Of a stretch of 64,000 nt of DNA, positions 32,391 through 64,000 are shown piece after piece. Origin of the DNA: Tridacna crocea (taxonomy: Eukaryota > Mollusca > Bivalvia > Cardiida > Cardiidae); contig OX031059.1 in the NCBI GenBank assembly GCA_943736015.1, forward strand, positions 55,253,159 through 55,317,158, given 5' to 3'. The position numbers and the translations under genes were made by a program. Within the stretch, counting starts at the first letter, position 1, and the number at the start of each line of letters is the position of its first letter. Below the pieces are notes generated by a model that saw nothing but the letters and a program-made list of their open reading frames with translations, had not been told where the DNA came from and did not search any database.

Positions 32391-32617
32391 TAAACCATTA
32401 CCACACAATCCCTACTTTTGACGCCCCTGAGAAAGAAGCCTTTTGAAAACACTGTGAGAAAAGGAGAAAATGCTTGTAACCAGCATTTTCTCCTTTTCCC
32501 ACAGCGTTTTCTACCCTTCCCAGAACAAATTTAAATTTTTCAGTCACCTTTATTTTGTCGTCTGCAAATGCTTTCAATTTGGACCAGTCTAAAATTTTCT
32601 CGTGTGGTATAGAGTTA
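32391..32617 (+). repeat. TTAA foldback element (CACTGTG arm type)
   Basis: Arms AAAACACTGTGAGAAAAGG and CCTTTTCCCACAGCGTTTTC; left TTAA, right eroded to GAGTTAT. Confidence 0.88.
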
Positions 32618-32881
32618 TACCCCTTTTTTGCTATAGAATGGCTCAATCGCTCTTGCAGATTGTGTGGATTGAAGTCAGACTGCACAAAATGGCACTGTGA
32701 CAAAAACAGCTTTGAAATTGCAGTTAGAATGCACATTTCATTTGTTTCATACTCTTACAGTTAAGGGTTATATTTTTTTTTTTTCATCCATACATTACAC
32801 TGAACAGCACACACTAAAGCCAGGAGAAGCAGAAATGTCAACTGGTGTGACACTTTGTTCCAATGTACGAGTAATATATCT

Positions 32882-32951
32882 TTAGCCCATTACCACACAA
32901 GGCTTCTTTCTCAGGGTTGTCAAAAGTAGGGATTGTGTGGTAACAGGTTAA
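32882..32951. repeat. 70-bp foldback derivative with two like ends
   Basis: Left CCCATTACCACACAA, right ATTGTGTGGTAACAGGTTAA: both ends are the L-end, with the palindrome and R side gone. Confidence 0.8.
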
Positions 32952-32972
32952 TACATGTTCATAAATTTGCCT

Positions 32973-33201
32973 TTAACTCTTTGCCACACGAGAATATTTT
33001 AGACTGGTCCAAATTGAAAGCATTTGCAGATGACAAAATAAAGGTGACTGAAAATTTGAAATTTGTCCTGGAAAGAGTAGAAAACACTGTGGGAAAAGGA
33101 GAAAATGCTGGTTACCAGCATTTTCTTCTTTTCCCACAGTGTTTTCAAAAGGCTTCTTTCTCAGGAGCGTCAAAAGTAGGGATTGTGTGGTAATGGGTTA
33201 A
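32973..33201 (-). repeat. TTAA foldback element (CACTGTG arm type)
   Basis: Arms AAAACACTGTGGGAAAAGG and CTTTTCCCACAGTGTTTTC. Confidence 0.92.
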
Positions 33202-33241
33202 TAGGAATTCAATATATGCCTGCTTATTGAATGTTACTTGC

Positions 33242-33350
33242 TTAACCCCTGGGTGCTAAGTCTTTCAGCAAACAATGTAGGTCAAGATCAGAATACACAG
33301 AACATACAGTCTGATCTTGGATCTACACTGTCTGATAAGCAGCTATCTTT
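33242..33350. repeat. FB2 foldback element
   Basis: TTAACCCCTGGGTGC left; arms GGTCAAGATCAGAATAC / CAGTCTGATCTTGGATCTAC. Confidence 0.65.
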
Positions 33351-33604
33351 TCCTCCCAGAATTCACCTTTGAAAAAGAAAAAAATTGGGTTTTTACCATC
33401 GGCTTGAAGGCTTGAAGGTTTCATTTCATTTATCTAGCAGGTTTACAATTAGTTCAGGTGGCCACTGAGGCAGGTTTACTGTAGTAGATTTCGGGGACGA
33501 ATTGAATAGATATTACCCTTAAACGCTGAAACTAACGATACACGATAAGAACAGCTTGTAAGCTTGATTACATCCTATTTTTTTCGTAAAATACATATAA
33601 GTCC

Positions 33605-33811
33605 GAGTTTTAAATTCCTTGAAGAAAAAGTCTTTTGAAAACATTGTTGGGAAAATGAGAGAATGCTGGTAACCAGCATTTTCTCCTTTTCCCACAATGT
33701 TTTCTACCCTTTCCAAAACAAAATTCTTTTTTTTTAGCAATATTTATTTTGTCGTCATTAAATGCTTTGAATTTGGACCAGCCTGAAATTTTGTTGTTTG
33801 GTAAGGAGTTA
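33605..33811 (+). repeat. TTAA foldback element, left end lost
   Basis: Palindrome GAGAGAATGCTGGTAACCAGCATT; right end GGTAAGGAGTTA. Confidence 0.78.
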
Positions 33812-33824
33812 TGAGAAAATATTA

Positions 33825-34015
33825 ACGCTTTGCTGTTTAATCCAGAGATTTTGATTAAGTGGTTTTTGAGAACACTGTTGGAAAATGACAAAATGCAGGT
33901 CATTGACATTTTGTCCATTTTCCACAAAGTTTTCTCTCCTTACAAGGACAAATCCTATCATATAGGCAATATTTAATTTGATGACTGCAAACACTTTTAA
34001 GAAAGGCAAACCTTT
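33825..34015 (+). repeat. Diverged foldback element
   Basis: Arms GAACACTGTTGGAAAATGAC AAAATGCAGG / GACATTTTGTCCATTTTCC: palindrome retained while sequence has drifted from the family. Confidence 0.6.
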
Positions 34016-34054
34016 CATGATTATTATTGTCTTGTTAGAAGCTACTTTATTTTG

Positions 34055-34261
34055 TTAACTCTTTACCACACAATCCCGACTTTTAACGACCCTGAGAAAG
34101 AAAGCCTTTGAAAACATCATGGGAAAAGGAGAAAATGATGGTAACCAGCATTTTCTCCTTTTCCCATAATGTTTTCTACCCTATCAAGTTTCATTTTTTG
34201 ATTCACATTTATTTTATTGTCTGCAAATGTTTTCAATTTGGACTAGTCCAAAATTAGTTAA
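34055..34261 (+). repeat. TTAA foldback element between the two possible DOCK7 3' ends and intergenic DNA
   Basis: TTAACTCTTTACCACACAAT to TTAGTTAA; lies just beyond the candidate exon 34352-34418. Confidence 0.88.
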
Positions 34262-34351
34262 GCTGTAGACATTTCATAAATGACTGATGTCATTGCACAC
34301 AGGTGTGATAGATACAACAATAAATAGGGAAAAAACAGATGGTTGGTGCCT

Positions 34352-34418
34352 CTATACATGAGAGGAACTTTGTGTTGTATTGCTGACATGATGATGCTTT
34401 CTTGACTCCTTGCCATCC
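34352..34418 (-). CDS. Possible alternative 3' exon of the DOCK7-like gene
   Basis: Preceded on the minus strand by a strong pyrimidine tract and CCCAG (34419-34421 region). Joined to 35736 in phase it reads KDGKESRKHHHVSNTTQSSS HV and stops at TAG 34352-34354, giving a 776-codon partial product instead of 755. The basic His/Ser tail has no vertebrate match that I recognise, so this rests on splice signals and phase alone. Confidence 0.4.
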
Positions 34419-34615
34419 CTGGGAAAAAAAAATCAGTTTGACAGTTTAGTAGCAAAATGTATGAAAAAAGATACATTATGGAATTGAAAGAGAGATTTAC
34501 ATTTCAAGCTTTCCTCCTTTATGATATCGCATGAAATACCAGCGTAGAATGAAGTTCAGGCTGCGAAAAATGAGCAGTCTAATGACTCTAATCCCAAGTC
34601 CACACTGGAAGCAAA

Positions 34616-34844
34616 TTAAACCCATTACTACACAATCCCTACTTCTTACGACCCTGAGAAAGAAGCCTTAAGAAAACATTGTTGGAAAAGGAGAAAATGC
34701 TGGTAACCAGCATTTTCTCCTTTTCCCACAATGTTTTCCACCCTTCACAAAACAAATTTCAAATTTTCAGGCACTTTCATTTTGTTGTCTGCAAATGCTT
34801 TCAATTGGACAAACCTAACATTTCGTCGTTTGGTAATGAGTTAA
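34616..34844 (+). repeat. TTAA foldback element
   Basis: Full length; one arm reads GTTGGAAAAGG. Confidence 0.9.
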
Positions 34845-34856
34845 AACACAAAGCCC

Positions 34857-35077
34857 TTAACCCTTACGAAATGACAATATTTGTCCAAATTGAAAGCATA
34901 TGCAGATGTCAAAATAAAAGTGACTGAAAATTTGAAATATGTTTTGTGAAGGGTAGAAAACATTGTGGGAAAGGGAGAAAATGCTGGTTACCAGCATTTT
35001 CTCCTTTTCCCACAATGGTCTCTAAAGGCTTCTTTCTCAGGGGCGTCAAAAGTAGGGATTGTGTGGTAATGGGTTAA
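34857..35077 (-). repeat. TTAA foldback element
   Basis: R end shortened (AAATGACAATATTTGTCC); otherwise intact. Confidence 0.88.
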
Positions 35078-35341
35078 GGGTTTAACAAATATTCACTCAT
35101 AATTAACTGTCAGCTTAGTTTCAGTAGCAAAAAGTCCTACGCAGATATGAGCACAAAAAAAAGTCTTTGTAAAAAAAATTCTGCATCCAAATGTATTTTA
35201 GTCAACAATTTCCATATGTTCAACTTCTACCTCCATTTTGGAAACCAGAAAATCTGATCTGAAGATAAGACTTGCTAGTAAGACTAAATCCAAATTGATC
35301 CCTTGTGTAAATCAACCACTATCAACATTTCATATTAACTT
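35078..35341. other. Unique AT-rich sequence downstream of DOCK7 stop
   Basis: Could be 3'UTR or the last intron; no clear polyadenylation signal on the minus strand was chosen. Confidence 0.4.
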
Positions 35342-35570
35342 TTAACCCTTTCCCAAACAGAAAAATTTTAGACTGGTCCAAATTGAAAGCATTTGCAGAT
35401 GACAAAAAAAACTCAACTCAAAAATTGAAATTTGTTTCCAACAGGATAGAAAACATTGTGGGCAAAGGAGAAAATGCTGGTTACCAGCATTTTCTCCTTT
35501 TCCCACAATGTTTTTAAAAGGCTTCTATCTCAGGGTCGTAAAAACCAGGCATTGTTTGGTAAAGAGTTAA
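35342..35570 (-). repeat. TTAA foldback element near DOCK7 terminal exon
   Basis: Full length; lies 160 bases 3' of the TAA, so it would be in the 3'UTR if that stop is used. Confidence 0.9.
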
Positions 35571-35731
35571 GACACTCAAATCAATTTCAAAAACTAGCCT
35601 CAATTCAACCTCCAGGCTTATCAGATGGCCTGCCTTCAAATTTAGAATTAGAATCAAATTAAAATGACTGAAGAATTAGACAAATGTAACAGGAAAATAA
35701 ACATCAATTATTTGAGAAGACAGAAATGTAC

Positions 35732-61477
<25,746 letters not shown>

Positions 61478-61525
61478 CTACAGTTTTGATATGAAAAGAG
61501 AAAAAGGCATGTTAGTAAAATCATT

Positions 61526-61749
61526 TATCTCCTTACTAAACAACAAAAATTTTAGACTTGTCCAAATTTACAGGATTTGCAGATGACAACAGTGACTAAA
61601 AAATTGAAACTTGACTTTAAAAAAGTACAAAACATTGAGGGAAAAGGAGAAAATGCTAGTTACCAGCATTTTCTCCTTTTCCCACAATGTTTTCAGAAGG
61701 CTTCTTCCTCTGGGTCTTAAAAACCAGGGATTGTTTGGTAAAGGGTTAA
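61526..61749 (-). repeat. TTAA foldback element
   Basis: R end TTATCTCCTTACTAAACAAC; right TTAA 61746-61749. Confidence 0.82.
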
Positions 61750-61924
61750 CTAATTCATTTAACTCCTTCCGTACCATAAGTCACGTCAGATGCTCTTATG
61801 GACTGTGATCTGCTGTGTCTACTGCTATATTATAGACTGTGACAAAACTGTCTCTTGATCTTAAAAAGGAAATGTATCTTTAGCCTTCAAGAAAATGTAA
61901 TTCACTTCTTCTGTGGTAAAAGAG

Positions 61925-62153
61925 TTAACCCTTTACCACACAATCCCTACTTTTGACGCCCCTGAGACAGAAGCCTTCAGAAAACATTGTGGGAAAAGGA
62001 GAAAATGCTGGTAACCAGCATTTTCTCCTTTTCCCACAATATTTTCTACTCTTCACAAAATAAATTTCAAATTTTCAGTCACTTTTACTTTGTCGTCTGC
62101 AAATGCTTTCGATTTGGACAAACTTAAAATTTTGTCGTTTGGTAACGAGTTAA
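61925..62153 (+). repeat. TTAA foldback element
   Basis: Full length, both TTAA. Confidence 0.92.
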
Positions 62154-62235
62154 GCACATGAATACACTACACTTAAAGCTAAGGGAACATTATAAATGAA
62201 GTCCCTTCTCTAATTTCTCTACCCTTTTCCCTCCC

Positions 62236-62465
62236 AAATCAACCCTATACCAGAAGACAAAAAGTTGGATCCAAACTACAAGCATATCCAGACAACAAAC
62301 TGACTGTATCTCAATGATGAGATTTGTCTTGGAAAGAGGAGAAGAGAAAATGGAAAAGGAGAAAAAGCTGGGAAAAGGCTGGTTACCAGCATTTGTCACT
62401 TTCCCACAATATAATAAACAGTCTCTGCCTTAGGGTCCTTCATTACAGGATAGTACCAGTATGGT
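62236..62465 (-). repeat. Degenerate foldback element
   Basis: ATCAACCCTATACCAGAAGA; centre GCTGGTTACCAGCATTTG. Confidence 0.6.
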
Positions 62466-62527
62466 AAAGTATGGTTTAGCAATATCAATAACTCTTTAAA
62501 GTATGGTTTAGCAATATCAATAACTCT

Positions 62528-62756
62528 TTAACCCATTACCACACAATCCCTACTTTTGACACCCCTGAAAAAGAAGCCTCGTGAAAACACTATGGGAAAA
62601 GGAGAAAATGCTGGTAACCAGCATTTTCTCCTTTTCCCATAGTGTTTTCTATCCTTCCCAGAACAAATTTCTATTTTTTAGTCACCTTTATTTTGTCATC
62701 AGCAAATGCTTTCAATTTGGACCAGTCTACAATTTTCTTGTGTGGTAAAGGGTTAA
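62528..62756 (+). repeat. TTAA foldback element with preserved empty-site neighbour
   Basis: Full length. Flanked by copies of AAGTATGGTTTAGCAATATC units; the junction between units 1 and 2 (62495-62501) shows the unoccupied CTCTTTAAAGTATGG. Arms share a matched CTATGGG/CCCATAG change. Confidence 0.93.
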
Positions 62757-62784
62757 AGTATGGTTTAGCAATATCAATAACTCT

Positions 62785-63346
62785 TCAAGACTGTCTTTAT
62801 ACTGTTTATACAAACAAGATTTTGAGCTTGAACTTTATCAAAAACAAATTTGTAATAAATACATTCAGACATGCTTTAACTAAATTATAGATTATCTGTC
62901 CACAAACTTGAGATTGAAACTGGCCAGCATAATGGAATTGATAGACACCTCAAAAAATGCCAAAATTGCTCATTGAATAAAATTGAGGATGAATATCACT
63001 TTTTATTAGAATGTCCAAAATATTGCAACCTAAGAAATCGATTTTCAAAACCCTATTACTGCAGACAACCGACTATTTTTTAATTTATCCAAATCATGAC
63101 ATCAAAAAATTCGGAAGAAATAAACAAGCTCTCAAACTATATCTTCTTTGCTTTTAAAGAAAGAATTCCATGAGTACTAAAATAAACTTTTTCTCCCTTC
63201 TTTCAAATACAATGAATTCTCTGTATACTTCCTTTGTTTATTATCGTTATGATGCCAGTGTTTACACTCCACACTGATATTTCTTTATGTATTTGCTATG
63301 AATTGTCACAGTTTAATGCCAAATAAAGCTTATGTTAAAAAAAAAA
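62785..63346 (+). pseudogene. Non-LTR retrotransposon 3' end (reverse transcriptase C-terminus, poly-A)
   Basis: FVINTFRHALTKL then, after a frame break at about 62888, RLSVHKLEIETGQHNGID and CQNCSLNKIEDEYHFLLECP (zinc-knuckle-like). Then 3'UTR, AATAAA at 63322-63327 and poly-A 63337-63346. A different LINE from 19800-26516 (poly-A, not GTTCT). Confidence 0.82.
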
Positions 63347-63392
63347 TGTAAAGCGTTTAGTCTATATACCGGTATATATATATTACTAAGAG

Positions 63393-63632
63393 GGAATAGA
63401 CTTTACTCATTACCACTCAATCCCTACTTCTGACGCCCCTGAGAAAGAAGCCTGTAGAAAACACCGTTCAAAAAGGAGAAAATGCTGGTAACCAGCATTT
63501 TCTCCTTTTTCCACAATGTTTTCTACCCTTCACAAAAAAAAAAATTCAAATTTTCAGTCACTTTTAGTTTGGCGTCTGCAAATGCTTTGGATTTGAACAA
63601 ACCTAAAATTTTGTCATTTGGTAATGAGTTAA
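63393..63632 (+). repeat. TTAA foldback element
   Basis: Left TTAC, right GGTAATGAGTTAA; A-run expansion at 63535-63544. Confidence 0.88.
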
Positions 63633-63639
63633 GCCCACC

Positions 63640-63708
63640 GGTACAAAAGCCTGCTGGACAAAAGCCCAATGGACAAAAGCCCAATGGACAAAAGCCCACT
63701 GCTAATAC
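63640..63708 (+). repeat. 15-bp minisatellite
   Basis: Four units of GGACAAAAGCCCAAT with changes. Confidence 0.9.
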
Positions 63709-63899
63709 TGACAGGGACGACAAAAGTCCACTGCTTGTAAAAAAGTGTTAGAATTTTTTTTTTTCGTTTTTGTAAGAAAAACCACATTAGGGATTTAATG
63801 ATCAGAATGATCAACTTGCCTTTCTTCCTTCTCAAGGTTTATTTCTCTGCAACATTTCCCATACTAATATCAACCATGTGAAAGAAGACTTTAATGAAA

Positions 63900-64000
63900 A
63901 TTGTGAGAAAAGGAGAAAATGCTGGACTTTTGAAAACAATGTGAAAGAAGGAGAAAATGCTGCTTACTGGCATTTTCTGCTTTTTCTATAATGTTTTCTA
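63900..64000. repeat. Foldback element running off the window edge
   Basis: Two successive GAGAAAATGCTG arms (63916, 63950), the second followed by GGCATTTTCTGC. Confidence 0.6.

Overview
The window is animal nuclear DNA, most likely from a bivalve mollusc. It has GT-AG introns, two conserved animal genes split into short exons, and a dense load of mollusc-style repeats: tRNA-derived SINEs, LINE 3' ends with (GTTCT)n tails, and tandem-core elements ending in ACGG/ACAG microsatellites. Nothing in it is bacterial. The species is not determined from the sequence.

Two host genes lie on the minus strand. (1) 131-16166 holds the first eight coding exons of a PPM1G-type PP2C protein phosphatase. 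It starts with ATG at 16164-16166 and runs off the left edge inside the catalytic domain. All eight exon phases join cleanly (1537 nt, 512 codons plus 1 nt). (2) 35732-61477 holds the last 17 coding exons of a DOCK-C guanine nucleotide exchange factor (DOCK7/DOCK6 type), including the DHR2 catalytic region (755 codons plus stop). The terminal in-frame TAA overlaps a perfect GTAAGT donor, and a possible extra 3' exon lies at 34352-34418. The 5' exons of this gene are beyond the right edge.

The roughly 18 kb between the genes (16.3-34.3 kb) is almost entirely mobile DNA. It includes a 2.1 kb Mutator-like element with a 9-bp target duplication. It also includes a LINE reverse-transcriptase end cut at a TA by a 5.6 kb element with 434-bp inverted repeats, which itself carries a second inverted-repeat element, two inverted MITEs and an 8-unit 165-bp satellite. 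Two tandem-core elements and many small foldback elements fill the rest.

The strongest signal is a family of about 60 foldback elements of roughly 230 bp. Each is flanked by TTAA, has about 10-bp inverted ends (CCCATTACCA type), and carries an internal near-perfect 2 x 33 bp palindrome. They occupy perhaps a sixth of the window, lie in most introns of both genes, often touch splice sites, and sometimes abut sharing one TTAA. One copy sits in a short direct-repeat array that also preserves the empty site, which shows the TTAA duplication directly. Paired changes in the two palindrome arms define subfamilies. Because the palindrome is self-complementary, every intronic copy would form a long RNA hairpin whichever strand is transcribed.
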